Below, in pieces: positions 17,774-26,498 of a stretch of DNA of 64,000 nucleotides. The notes beneath the pieces are model-generated. The model saw only the letters and a list, made by a program, of their open reading frames with translations, did not search any database and was not told the origin of the DNA. The DNA is taken from contig NZ_VTUU01000002.1 in NCBI RefSeq assembly GCF_008370345.1, forward strand, positions 248,001-312,000. Direction: 5' to 3'. The stretch comes from Marinobacter salinexigens. GTDB taxonomy: Bacteria; Pseudomonadota; Gammaproteobacteria; Pseudomonadales; Oleiphilaceae. The first letter of the stretch is position 1. Every line of letters starts with the position of its first letter. The translations under genes were made by a program, and so were the position numbers.

Positions 17774-18712
17774 ATGAAATCAGCGTTTATTTTTCCCGGT
17801 CAGGGCTCCCAGTCGGTTGGCATGCTTGCAGCAGCTGCCGAGGCGTGGCCCATCATCAACAAAACCTTTGCCGAAGCGTCTAATGTGCTTGGCTACGACC
17901 TGTGGCATGTTTGTCAGAAAGGTCCGGTAGAGGAACTTAATCAAACCATGATTACCCAGCCTGCGCTGCTGACAGCCAGTGTCGCCCTTTGGCGCCAGTG
18001 GCTGGTAGCCGGCGGCTCTGCGCCGGACTTTGTAGCCGGCCACAGCCTCGGCGAGTACAGCGCCCTGGTAGCGGCAGAAAGCCTGGACTTCGTCGAGGCG
18101 GTCAAGCTGGTTCGCCTGCGCGGTGAGCTCATGCAGGAAGCTGTACCTGCCGGCGAAGGCAAAATGGCAGCTATTCTGGGCCTTGAAGACGCCGATGTGG
18201 TTGCCGCCTGTGAAAGCGCAGCCGAGGGTGACGTGGTCTCTGCGGTTAACTTCAATGCGCCGGGTCAGGTGGTTATTGCCGGATCATCGGCGGCCGTTGA
18301 GCGTGCAATTGAAGCCTGCAAGGAAAAGGGCGCCCGCAAAGCCATGCCTTTGCCGGTCAGTGTTCCTTCTCACTGCGCCCTGATGAAAGATGCAGCGGAA
18401 GAGCTGGCAGGCGCGCTGGATGAAGTTCGTTTTAACGATGCTGTCATCCCCGTTATACAAAATGTTCACGCTGCTGCCGAGACGGATTCAGGTACACTCA
18501 AGGCCAATTTGCTGAAGCAGCTATATTCACCTGTTCTGTGGACTGATTCCGTAAGGACTCTGGTCGCAAATGGCGTGGAACAGGCCGTAGAATGCGGCAC
18601 GGGTAAAGTCCTCGCGGGCCTGATCAAACGAATCGACCGGAATCTGACGGTGCATAGTGTCGAAGATCCGGATTCTCTGGCCAAGGCGTTGAACGCGTTC
18701 GGCGAGTCATAA
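17774..18712 (+). CDS. fabD: Malonyl-CoA:ACP transacylase
   Basis: This enzyme transfers malonyl from CoA to acyl carrier protein to supply fatty-acid elongation. I choose ATG 17774 (MKSAFIFPGQGSQ), giving 312 residues; an upstream in-frame TTG at 17729 would add 15 unrelated residues. The nucleophilic serine is in GHSLGEYSA (about 91-99), and the catalytic histidine lies in VPSHCALM (about 200). It is the first of the fabD-fabG-acpP-fabF set. Confidence 0.96.
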   Translation: MKSAFIFPGQGSQSVGMLAAAAEAWPIINKTFAEASNVLGYDLWHVCQKGPVEELNQTMITQPALLTASVALWRQWLVAGGSAPDFVAGHSLGEYSALVAAESLDFVEAVKLVRLRGELMQEAVPAGEGKMAAILGLEDADVVAACESAAEGDVVSAVNFNAPGQVVIAGSSAAVERAIEACKEKGARKAMPLPVSVPSHCALMKDAAEELAGALDEVRFNDAVIPVIQNVHAAAETDSGTLKANLLKQLYSPVLWTDSVRTLVANGVEQAVECGTGKVLAGLIKRIDRNLTVHSVEDPDSLAKALNAFGES

Positions 18713-18728
18713 CGAAAGGGAGTCATTC

Positions 18729-19472
18729 ATGTCTCTGGAAGGAAAGATCGCTCTGGTTACGGGTGCGACCCGCGGTATCGGAAAGGCGATTGCCCATGCG
18801 CTGGCGAAGCAGGGTGCTGAGGTTGTTGGTACAGCTACCAGTGCTGAAGGTGCTGAATCCATCACTCGTGATCTGGAGTCTGCCGGGCTCAAGGGCTACG
18901 GTATCGTCATGAACGTTGCTGATGCCGAGAGCATTGATGCAGGTCTGAAGGCAATGGTCGAGAAGACCGGAGCGCCTCAGATTCTTGTGAACAACGCCGG
19001 TATCACCCGTGATAACCTCCTGATGCGTTTGAAGGACGACGACTGGACCTCGGTTCTGGAAACCAATCTGTCCAGCGTTTATCGCACCAGCAAGGCGGTA
19101 TTGCGTGGTATGGCCAAGGCCAAATGGGGGCGTATTATCAATATCAGCTCGGTTGTGGCTGGTATGGGCAACCCGGGGCAGGGTAACTACTGCGCGGCAA
19201 AAGCCGGCGTAGAAGGCTTTACCCGGAGTCTCGCCAAGGAAATGTCAAACCGCGGCATCACTGCGAATTGTGTGGCACCGGGTTTTATTGACACAGACAT
19301 GACAAAAAAACTGGACGACAAGCAGCGTGGGGCTATGCTGGAAATCATACCCGCGGGTCGTTTGGGTGAGCCGGAAGAAGTGGCAGCGGTTGTTGCTTTC
19401 CTGGCCTCAGATGCAGCTGGCTACGTGACGGGTGAAACCATTCACGTGAACGGCGGAATGTACATGGGCTAA
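18729..19472 (+). CDS. fabG: 3-oxoacyl-ACP reductase
   Basis: The 247-residue short-chain dehydrogenase reduces beta-ketoacyl-ACP with NADPH. It shows the TGATRGIG cofactor motif (residues 11-18), NNAG, the catalytic Ser in NISSV, and YCAAKAG (Y-x3-K). GGMYMG ends the protein as in other FabG. A ribosome-binding site (AAAGGGAG) lies 6-8 bases before the ATG, 16 bases after fabD. A GGGGTT/AACCCC hairpin (19480-19501) just after the stop may reduce readthrough into acpP. Confidence 0.96.
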   Translation: MSLEGKIALVTGATRGIGKAIAHALAKQGAEVVGTATSAEGAESITRDLESAGLKGYGIVMNVADAESIDAGLKAMVEKTGAPQILVNNAGITRDNLLMRLKDDDWTSVLETNLSSVYRTSKAVLRGMAKAKWGRIINISSVVAGMGNPGQGNYCAAKAGVEGFTRSLAKEMSNRGITANCVAPGFIDTDMTKKLDDKQRGAMLEIIPAGRLGEPEEVAAVVAFLASDAAGYVTGETIHVNGGMYMG

Positions 19473-19533
19473 GTGGCGTGGGGTTAGCGGAATGCAACCC
19501 CTTGTCGCACAACATGTTTAACCGAATCCCTGC

Positions 19534-19562
19534 TTGTTTGCAGGTAGGGTTTAATCTAAACT
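19534..19562 (+). promoter_or_regulatory. Candidate acpP promoter
   Basis: TTGTTT (19534-19539) and TAAACT (19557-19562) are separated by 17 bases, about 45 bases before the acpP ATG. Matches to consensus are only partial. Extra acpP expression relative to its neighbours is common, which makes a dedicated promoter plausible. Confidence 0.35.
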
Positions 19563-19606
19563 GGCAGCACTTGAGTTGCTTGGTTGATACATAAAGTGAG
19601 GACATT

Positions 19607-19840
19607 ATGAGTACAGTTGAAGAGCGCGTTAAGAAGATTGTTTGCGAACAGTTGGGCGTTAAAGAGTCCGAAGTTCAGAACACATCTTCTTTTGTAGAGG
19701 ATCTTGGCGCTGACTCACTGGACACCGTCGAGCTGGTAATGGCACTGGAAGAGGAATTTGAAACTGAAATTCCTGATGAAGAGGCCGAAAAGCTGGGCAC
19801 CGTTCAGGACGCAATCGACTACATCGTCGCGCACACCTGA
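19607..19840 (+). CDS. acpP: Acyl carrier protein
   Basis: This 77-residue acidic carrier holds growing fatty acids on a phosphopantetheine arm. The attachment serine is in [13 protein letters not shown] (about residue 37). Length and sequence are typical of bacterial ACP. It is followed by a strong terminator, which separates it from fabF. Confidence 0.98.
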   Translation: MSTVEERVKKIVCEQLGVKESEVQNTSSFVEDLGADSLDTVELVMALEEEFETEIPDEEAEKLGTVQDAIDYIVAHT

Positions 19841-19866
19841 TACTCTGCATTTCAAGAAGCCAGGCG

Positions 19867-19904
19867 AAGCCGTCCTTGTTGTAAAATAAAGGACGGCTTT
19901 TTTA
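19867..19904 (+). terminator. Rho-independent terminator after acpP
   Basis: An 11-bp perfect stem (19867-19877 with 19889-19899, AAGCCGTCCTT arms) is followed by T residues. It would uncouple highly expressed acpP from downstream fabF. Confidence 0.88.
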
Positions 19905-19969
19905 TTGCCTGGAAAACAGGTTCAATCGGCGATAGCAATCACACGGATTAAGATCAGGTGAACGAAGTT

Positions 19970-21217
19970 ATGGGTAAGCGAAGAGTCGTCATCACGGGTA
20001 TGGGCATGCTCTCCCCTCTTGGGAATGATGTGAAAAGCACCTGGGAAGGCATTCAGGCTGGACGTAGCGGAATCGGAATGATTGATCGCTTCGATGCGAC
20101 GGACTACAACACCCGCATTGGTGGTGCTATCAAGGATCTTGATCTTGATGCGTGGCTCTCATCAAAAGAAGCCCGAAAGCTCGATGCGTTTATTCATTAT
20201 GGCCTGATCGCGGCTCAGCAGGCCGTCGATGATAGCGGGCTGGACGATTATGATGGCCTGGACAAAGAGCGGGTAGGCGTTGCCATCGGCTCTGGAATTG
20301 GTGGTCTCGAATACATCGAGAAAACGGTTCTGACCATGGATAAGTCTGGCCCGCGTAAGGTTTCTCCATTCTTTGTGCCGGCCTCCGTGATCAATATGAT
20401 TTCCGGCAATGCGGCGATTCGATTTGGTTTCAAGGGACCGAATATTGCCATTGTTACGGCTTGCACAACCGGAACCCACAACATTGGCTATGCTGCCCGC
20501 ACTATCGCTTACGGTGATGCGGATGTGATGCTCGCAGGTGGCTCGGAAATGGCCACTACACGAACCGGTGTGGCTGCTTTCTCCGCTGCGCGGGCGCTCT
20601 CTACCCGTAATGATGAGCCAGAAAAAGCGAGCCGTCCCTGGGATAAGGATCGCGATGGTTTTGTTCTTAGTGACGGCGCCGGAGTTGTCGTGCTGGAGGA
20701 ACTGGAGCATGCGAAGGCCCGTGGCGCCACGATCTATGGTGAGGTGATTGGCTTCGGGATGAGTGATGACGCCCATCACATCACGGCCCCCCCGGAAAGT
20801 GGCGAAGGCGCGGCACGTTCCATGGTTAATGCTATCCGCGATGCCGGTATCAGTCCGGACGAAGTGGACTACATCAATGCTCATGGGACGTCTACCCAGG
20901 TCGGTGATGTAGCTGAAGTGGCCGCGGTACGAAGTGTTTTTGGTGACCACGCAGACAAACTTGCGATGAGTAGTACCAAATCCATGACCGGCCATCTGCT
21001 GGGCGCGGCCGGTGCGGTTGAGGGGATCTTCTCGGTGTTGGCACTCCGTGATGGAATTCTGCCGCCGACCATCAACCTCGAAAACGCCGATGAGGGGTGC
21101 GACCTTGATTTTGTGCCAAATAAGGCGCGCAAATCCGATGTTCGCGTCGCGCTTTCCAACTCATTCGGGTTTGGTGGCACTAACGGTACACTGATCTTCC
21201 GACGCTTCGACGCCTGA
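19970..21217 (+). CDS. fabF: Beta-ketoacyl-ACP synthase II
   Basis: This condensing enzyme elongates acyl-ACP with malonyl-ACP, particularly C16:1 to C18:1. I choose ATG 19970 ([14 protein letters not shown]), giving 415 residues, because AGGTG lies 9 bases upstream; GTG 19958 is an alternative. The catalytic triad is visible: Cys in VTACTTG (about 163-169), His in NAHGTST and His in [10 protein letters not shown]. It is followed by pabC after 9 bases. Confidence 0.96.
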   Translation: MGKRRVVITGMGMLSPLGNDVKSTWEGIQAGRSGIGMIDRFDATDYNTRIGGAIKDLDLDAWLSSKEARKLDAFIHYGLIAAQQAVDDSGLDDYDGLDKERVGVAIGSGIGGLEYIEKTVLTMDKSGPRKVSPFFVPASVINMISGNAAIRFGFKGPNIAIVTACTTGTHNIGYAARTIAYGDADVMLAGGSEMATTRTGVAAFSAARALSTRNDEPEKASRPWDKDRDGFVLSDGAGVVVLEELEHAKARGATIYGEVIGFGMSDDAHHITAPPESGEGAARSMVNAIRDAGISPDEVDYINAHGTSTQVGDVAEVAAVRSVFGDHADKLAMSSTKSMTGHLLGAAGAVEGIFSVLALRDGILPPTINLENADEGCDLDFVPNKARKSDVRVALSNSFGFGGTNGTLIFRRFDA

Positions 21218-21226
21218 CGGACAGGT

Positions 21227-22045
21227 ATGGTTAACCTGTTCTGGGCCGATGAGAGTGGTCTTCCTGTTAATGACCGGGGGCTGGCATACGGCGACGGTTT
21301 GTTTGAGACGATCCGGATGCAGGGGCGAAAGAGTGTTCTTTTGCCCCGGCACCTCGATCGAATGGTGCGTGACGCCCGGCGCCTGGGAATAGCGGTTTCT
21401 CTCAAAGAGCTGGACGCTGTTGCCAGGCAGGCCGCTGAGCGCTGGGGCAGTGACGATCCTTCCAAAGGATGGGTTCTGAAGCTGACGCTCACCCGCGGCG
21501 CAGGTGGCCGGGGATACCGTCCTGATGCGGGAATGACTCCGAACTTGTTGGTGGCCTGCGGGCCTGTGCCGCCTGCGACTGCCGATGAAGGGGTGGTGGC
21601 GGATTTTTCCAGTGTAACCTTATCCGTGAATCCGCTTCTTTCCGGTATCAAATCTCTTAATCGCCTGGAGCAGGTTATGGCGTCCCGGGAGTTGGATGGG
21701 GCGGTCTTTGAGCTGATTATGTCGAATCCCGCCGGACATCTGGTTGAAGGGACCCGGACCAATCTACTCGTGAAGTCCTGTGACGGCTGGCTTACACCAC
21801 CCGCCCGGGATCTGGCAGTTTCAGGCATTATGCGACAGTGGGTGCTGGAACGCCTGCGGCAGCAAGGTGAAGTTGTTCAGGAACGACCAGTGGAAGTCGG
21901 GGATGTGCTCTCGGAATTCTGCCTCGGGGTTTACCTGTTGAACAGTGTGTTGGGTGTGGTGCCGGTTCGTAACCTGGCAGGGCGTAATTTGCCTGTCGAT
22001 GGTGGACTTGCGACAATCTGCAATCCTTTCGAACTATTGGAATAA
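21227..22045 (+). CDS. pabC: Aminodeoxychorismate lyase
   Basis: This 272-residue fold-IV PLP enzyme makes 4-aminobenzoate and pyruvate from aminodeoxychorismate for folate synthesis. The N-terminal DRGLAYGDGLFETIR motif, the PLP-lysine segment SGIKSLNRLEQ (about 143-153) and EGTRTNLL are present. Its position between fabF and mltG is the conserved order and separates it from branched-chain aminotransferases of the same fold. The mltG start codon follows after 5 bases. Confidence 0.93.
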   Translation: MVNLFWADESGLPVNDRGLAYGDGLFETIRMQGRKSVLLPRHLDRMVRDARRLGIAVSLKELDAVARQAAERWGSDDPSKGWVLKLTLTRGAGGRGYRPDAGMTPNLLVACGPVPPATADEGVVADFSSVTLSVNPLLSGIKSLNRLEQVMASRELDGAVFELIMSNPAGHLVEGTRTNLLVKSCDGWLTPPARDLAVSGIMRQWVLERLRQQGEVVQERPVEVGDVLSEFCLGVYLLNSVLGVVPVRNLAGRNLPVDGGLATICNPFELLE

Positions 22046-22050
22046 TTCGT

Positions 22051-23109
22051 TTGTTCAAGAAGTTGATGATTATAGCGCTTTGCGCTCTGGTACTGATCAT
22101 TGCCGGATCCGGTCTCTGGGTGTGGCAAGGAATGCAAACGCTGGATCGCCCCATCACGCTCGAAGAACCCTTGTTGTTCGATGTTCCCAGCGGTTCGGCT
22201 TTCAGTCAGATTGCCAGAAAGCTTGAGAGCGAAGGCCTGGTGGCGGACAGTTTGTGGTTGCGCCTCTATGGCAGGCTGTATCCTGAACAGGCCCGGATCA
22301 AAGCGGGTGAGTACGAGTTTTCAGACGGTATGACCCCGAAAGCCATGGTTGAAGCAATGGTTGCGGGCGATACCAAACATTGGTCCATCCAGTTCATTGA
22401 AGGCTGGACGTTTCGGGAGATGCGGGCAGCTCTTGCCCAGAGCCCGCGCCTGAGTCAGGAAACGGCGGACTGGACCGATGAAGAGATCATGAAATCCCTG
22501 GGGGCGGAGGGTGAACACCCTGAAGGGCGCTTCTTCCCGGATACCTACCTGTTTGTCAGCAGTGAAACAGATCTGGACCTTATTCGTCGCGCTTATCAGA
22601 AGATGTCCGACGTGTTGGCCGAAGAGTGGGCTGGTCGGGAAGAAGGGCTCCCATACGACACCCCTTACGAGGCCCTGATCATGGCTTCCATTGTTGAGCG
22701 GGAGACGGGTGCCCCTCACGAACGCGAGCAGGTTGCCGGGGTGTTTGTTCGCCGTCTTGAGAAGGGGATGCGGCTGCAGACGGATCCTACGGTTATCTAT
22801 GGCATGGGCGATAAATACAAGGGGCGCATCGGTAGCCGCGATTTACGGACTTACACCCCCTACAACACCTATCGTATCAATGGACTTCCGCCTACACCGA
22901 TTGCATTGCCGGGGCGTGAAGCCATTCACGCGGCATTGAATCCCGATGACGGGGAGGCACTGTATTTCGTCGCCCGGGGCGACGGTACGCACAAGTTTTC
23001 ACGGACCCTCAGAGAGCACCAGAAGGCCGTGCGTGAATTTCAGCTGAATCGGCGTGACGACTATCGTTCGTCTCCCTCCAGTAAAGAGCAAGCGGATGGT
23101 GGGTCCTGA
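22051..23109 (+). CDS. mltG: Endolytic murein transglycosylase
   Basis: The 352-residue inner-membrane enzyme cuts nascent glycan strands and sets their length. It has an N-terminal membrane anchor (about residues 5-28), a LysM-like region, then the YceG catalytic domain with Glu in ASIVERETG (about 215-222) and the QTDPTVIYG signature. The annotated start is TTG 22051; ATG 22066 would remove five residues. Its stop overlaps the tmk start by one base (TGATG). Confidence 0.93.
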   Translation: MFKKLMIIALCALVLIIAGSGLWVWQGMQTLDRPITLEEPLLFDVPSGSAFSQIARKLESEGLVADSLWLRLYGRLYPEQARIKAGEYEFSDGMTPKAMVEAMVAGDTKHWSIQFIEGWTFREMRAALAQSPRLSQETADWTDEEIMKSLGAEGEHPEGRFFPDTYLFVSSETDLDLIRRAYQKMSDVLAEEWAGREEGLPYDTPYEALIMASIVERETGAPHEREQVAGVFVRRLEKGMRLQTDPTVIYGMGDKYKGRIGSRDLRTYTPYNTYRINGLPPTPIALPGREAIHAALNPDDGEALYFVARGDGTHKFSRTLREHQKAVREFQLNRRDDYRSSPSSKEQADGGS

Positions 23110-23744
23110 TGGCGAGTCGTGGACAGTTTATTACCTTTGAAGGTACCGAGGGCGTTGGTAAATCGACCCAGTTGGTGAATGCTGCAGAGACTCTCAAATC
23201 CCTGGGTGTTGATTTTATCGTCACCAGGGAACCGGGCGGGACGCCCATGGCGGAGGCAATTCGGGAGTTGTTGCTAGCCCCCAGGGATGAACCCGTCAAT
23301 GATATTACCGAGTTGCTACTAATGTTCGCTGCCCGGGCGCAACATCTGCATACCCGGATTATACCGACACTCGAACAGGGTACCTGGGTGCTTTGTGACC
23401 GCTTTACAGATGCGACCTTCGCCTATCAGGGCGGCGGCCGGGGCGTACCTGAGGGCCGGATTGCTTTGCTGGAACAGCTGGTGCAGGGCGACGTTCGCCC
23501 GGATCATATCATCCTGCTTGATGCTCCGGTGGAAACGGGCATGGCCAGGGCTCGTCAAAGGGGCGAGCTGGATCGCTTCGAGCAGGAAGCGGTGTCATTC
23601 TTCCAGCGTATTCGGGATACCTACCTGAGTCGGGCGGAGGCGGATCAGCAGCGTTACAGTATCGTTGATGCTGCAGCGCCTCTTGAGCAGGTAAACGAAA
23701 ATGTGCGGGACCTGATGTGCAAGTTTCACTCAGATCTGCTTTAA
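23109..23744 (+). CDS. tmk: Thymidylate kinase
   Basis: The 211-residue kinase phosphorylates dTMP to dTDP. It has the P-loop FEGTEGVGKST (residues 10-20), the DR motif in CDRFTDATFAYQGGG, and the TREPGG segment. It starts within the mltG stop. The usual next gene holB does not follow; instead a regulatory gene begins 39 bases later, so the conserved cluster ends here. Confidence 0.96.
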   Translation: MASRGQFITFEGTEGVGKSTQLVNAAETLKSLGVDFIVTREPGGTPMAEAIRELLLAPRDEPVNDITELLLMFAARAQHLHTRIIPTLEQGTWVLCDRFTDATFAYQGGGRGVPEGRIALLEQLVQGDVRPDHIILLDAPVETGMARARQRGELDRFEQEAVSFFQRIRDTYLSRAEADQQRYSIVDAAAPLEQVNENVRDLMCKFHSDLL

Positions 23745-23783
23745 TTGAGTAACGTTCTCACTTAAAAGGCACTGTTTCAGGTT

Positions 23784-24563
23784 ATGCTGGACGCCCGGTT
23801 ACTCAAATTGCCGATAGCATCCCATCAGCATCGCCATGAACACCACCAGATCGTGGTTGGGGTTCAGGGTAATGCTGACCTGAGTGTTGATGGCACTGGT
23901 TCCCGCCTGGACACCTGGAGAGCGTGTCTGGTCCCCACTGAAGCCCGTCATGACTACTGTGGGGATAACCAGAATCATGTTCTGGTTATTAATCTGGACC
24001 CCTATTTTCCCGCCATCAACGCACCGGCTCACGCCGACTACGAACGCCTCGCGCCACTGTTCGAAAAGCCCCATACCCTTGAAATGGATAGCAAATTGCA
24101 GGGATTAGTGCAGTTTGCAGCGGGTGAGTTTGATCGGGCACCGGACAATGACGGGCTAAAACGTCACCTGGCAGCGAGTATTCTTCACTGTATGGCTGAA
24201 CGTATGAATCATCGTCGCCGGGAATCCGGCACCCGGAATACCCTGAGCCCTGATGTCGTTCGCCGATATGTTATGGAAAATTTGCATCGAAAGATCAGTG
24301 TTCGGGACCTCGCAGGCGTTGCTTGCCTCAGTGTCAGCCGGTTTCATGAGTTGTTTCGTGATCTCACCGGACTGACCCCCCATCAATTTCTACTGCAGAC
24401 CCGGCTGGACCATGCTGCCGAGCTGCTGGTTTCCACATCATTATCTGTATCGGAAGTCAGTTTCCGGACGGGCTTCTCATCACAGGGTGCGCTGACCAAC
24501 GCACTAAAAAAGCACAAGGGAATTACACCTACGAAGTTACGATTTGGTGAAAAAGTAGCCTGA
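23784..24563 (+). CDS. AraC-family transcription regulator
   Basis: The 259-residue protein has an N-terminal cupin-like sensing domain (about 10-110, with HRHEHHQIVVGVQG) and a C-terminal double helix-turn-helix AraC DNA-binding domain (about 155-255, DLAGVACLSVSRFHELFRDL and VSFRTGFSSQGALTNALKKH). It lies upstream of the PutP-like symporter gene on the same strand. In pseudomonads the AraC-type PruR controls proline uptake and catabolism, so control of putP is a reasonable inference. The ligand is unproven. Confidence 0.85.
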   Translation: MLDARLLKLPIASHQHRHEHHQIVVGVQGNADLSVDGTGSRLDTWRACLVPTEARHDYCGDNQNHVLVINLDPYFPAINAPAHADYERLAPLFEKPHTLEMDSKLQGLVQFAAGEFDRAPDNDGLKRHLAASILHCMAERMNHRRRESGTRNTLSPDVVRRYVMENLHRKISVRDLAGVACLSVSRFHELFRDLTGLTPHQFLLQTRLDHAAELLVSTSLSVSEVSFRTGFSSQGALTNALKKHKGITPTKLRFGEKVA

Positions 24564-24869
24564 ATTTTAGAGTTATCAGGCCTTTTCGGACGAATTTATA
24601 AAAAAATCGTAGGATTTTGTAAGTGTGGTGTTAGTAGTAATACTAAGTTAACAGGGCTGGAGGCCCGTCCAAGCGTATTAGCTCAAGGCCGCTGTTTCAG
24701 TCCCCTTTGCCCTTTTGTGGGGCAGGGCTGGTCCCAGTTTCAGGCCTTGCTCCAGTCACCATGGAGTTCGGGTAAAAAAGAATAAGGGTGCAGCTTTCCG
24801 GCAGCGTCGGGCGTTGCACTCACATCCAGGATTGATGAAATCCGGCTCGCTTAACAGGAGAACCTTCTT
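24564..24869 (+). promoter_or_regulatory. Control region between the AraC regulator and putP
   Basis: The 306 bases hold no supported gene. The main visible element is a perfect inverted repeat, TTAGTA/TACTAA with a 4-base spacer (24631-24646), in an AT-rich stretch about 225 bases before putP. A good ribosome-binding site (AGGAGA) precedes the putP ATG. No clear terminator follows the regulator gene, so readthrough is possible. Confidence 0.5.
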
Positions 24870-26360
24870 ATGGCCATTGGTGTGTGGGTCAGTCTATTTG
24901 CTTATTTTGCGCTGATGATTGCCATCGGCGTCTACGCGATGCGTAGAGCGACGTCTTCCTCGGAAGACTACATGTTGGGCGGTCGTGCGCTCAGTCCCAA
25001 GGTGGCTGCTCTCTCTGCTGGCGCCTCAGATATGAGTGGTTGGCTGCTTCTTGGGCTTCCCGGGGCGCTATATGTAACCGGCCTGGCGTCTGCCTGGATC
25101 GGCATTGGGCTCTTCGTTGGTGCTTTCTTTAACTGGCTCCTGGTCGCTCCGCGTCTGAGGGAACAGACAGTTCACTATGGCAATGCCATTACCATTCCAT
25201 CCTTCCTCGCCAACCGTTTTCCGACCCAGGCGCTGTCACTGCGGACTGTTTCCGCTGTCGTTATCGTTATTTTCTTTGCTGTGTACACAGCCTCTGGCCT
25301 GGTTGCGGGCGGTAAGCTGTTTGAAAGCGCGTTCTCCGGGATCTTCAATTTTGGTGGCTTGAGTGATTACGCAGTGGGTATCGTTATCACTCTGGGCGTT
25401 GTTCTCGCCTACACCGTTGTAGGTGGCTTCCTCGCGGTGAGCATGACTGACTTCGTTCAGGGTTGCATCATGATGCTCGCGTTGGTCATCATGCCCGCGG
25501 TGGTGCTGTTTGGCGAAGGTGGCGGCGGCTTCGCCCAGGCTTCCGAGACTCTGAATTCCGTTGATCCCACGCTGCTTTCCTGGACGGAAGGTCTGACCTT
25601 TATTGGTTGGTTGTCAGCGGTTACCTGGGGTCTGGGTTACTTCGGTCAGCCTCACATTATTGTCCGATTCATGGCGATCCGTACGGTTGAAGACGTGCCA
25701 ACAGCTCGTAATATCGGTATGGGTTGGATGGGTATTTCCCTGATTGGTGCGATTTCTCTGGGTGTGTTTGGCCGCGCCTACGCTGTGCGTAACGGTATGG
25801 ACATCGCTGATCCGGAAACCATCTTCATCATCCTGTCTGACCTGCTGTTCCACCCGCTGATTACCGGTTTCCTCTATGCTGCGCTTCTGGCTGCCGTGAT
25901 GAGTACTATCTCCAGTCAGTTGCTTGTGTCGTCCTCATCGCTGACCGAGGACTTCTATCGTCTGTTCCTGCGCAAGGAGGCCAGTGATAAAGAATGCGTG
26001 AACGTTGGTCGCGTGTGTGTTGTGCTGGTTGGCCTGGTTGCTGCGGTGATCGCGTCTGACCCGAACTCACAGGTACTGTCTCTGGTGGCACACGCCTGGG
26101 CTGGATTTGGTGCGGCATTTGGTCCGCTGATTATCCTGTCTCTGATGTGGCGTCGTACCAACGGTGCAGGCGCTATCGCCGGCATGGTGGTTGGTGCAGC
26201 GACCGTTATGATCTGGACTTCCCTGGGCTGGAGTGGTGAGTTTATGGGTGGCCCGGGTGTCTATGAGATTATTCCTGGCTTTATTCTGTCCTGGATTGCA
26301 ATCATGGTTGTCAGCCTCGCGACCCGTGATGCTGGAGAGTACCAGCATATTCACCGGTAA
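24870..26360 (+). CDS. putP: Sodium/proline symporter
   Basis: The 496-residue SSS-family inner-membrane transporter has about 13 predicted membrane helices. Conserved PutP features are GGRALSPKVAALSAGASDMSGW near the N-terminus, GLGYFGQPHIIVRFMAIR in the middle and STISSQLLVSSS, a sodium-site segment. Proline is the most likely substrate because of close resemblance to PutP, though related family members carry other solutes. The proline dehydrogenase gene putA is not in the window. A terminator follows. Confidence 0.9.
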   Translation: MAIGVWVSLFAYFALMIAIGVYAMRRATSSSEDYMLGGRALSPKVAALSAGASDMSGWLLLGLPGALYVTGLASAWIGIGLFVGAFFNWLLVAPRLREQTVHYGNAITIPSFLANRFPTQALSLRTVSAVVIVIFFAVYTASGLVAGGKLFESAFSGIFNFGGLSDYAVGIVITLGVVLAYTVVGGFLAVSMTDFVQGCIMMLALVIMPAVVLFGEGGGGFAQASETLNSVDPTLLSWTEGLTFIGWLSAVTWGLGYFGQPHIIVRFMAIRTVEDVPTARNIGMGWMGISLIGAISLGVFGRAYAVRNGMDIADPETIFIILSDLLFHPLITGFLYAALLAAVMSTISSQLLVSSSSLTEDFYRLFLRKEASDKECVNVGRVCVVLVGLVAAVIASDPNSQVLSLVAHAWAGFGAAFGPLIILSLMWRRTNGAGAIAGMVVGAATVMIWTSLGWSGEFMGGPGVYEIIPGFILSWIAIMVVSLATRDAGEYQHIHR

Positions 26361-26393
26361 GTCCCTGCGTCTTTGACGTTGTCAGTATTGAAG

Positions 26394-26419
26394 AGGGCTC
26401 CTGCGGGGGCCCTTTTTTT
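26394..26419 (+). terminator. Rho-independent terminator after putP
   Basis: An 8-bp stem (26394-26401 with 26406-26413, one G-T pair) is followed by T7. It lies 33 bases after the putP stop. Confidence 0.85.
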
Positions 26420-26440
26420 GTCTCAACGGATATTCGGGCA

Positions 26441-26471
26441 TAAAAAAACGCCAGCCCGTGGGCTGGCGTTT
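26441..26471 (-). terminator. Rho-independent terminator after acnB
   Basis: A 12-bp perfect stem (26446-26457 with 26460-26471, AAACGCCAGCCC arms) with a 2-base spacer is flanked by a run of A on the plus strand, which is the T tail for minus-strand transcription from acnB. Confidence 0.88.
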
Positions 26472-26498
26472 CCTGAAGATCACCTTTCAGGTGGAAGC

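Noticed and set aside
24715..24915. A 66-codon frame in the putP upstream gap
   Set aside because: It overlaps the putP start in another frame and lacks a ribosome-binding site or recognisable sequence.
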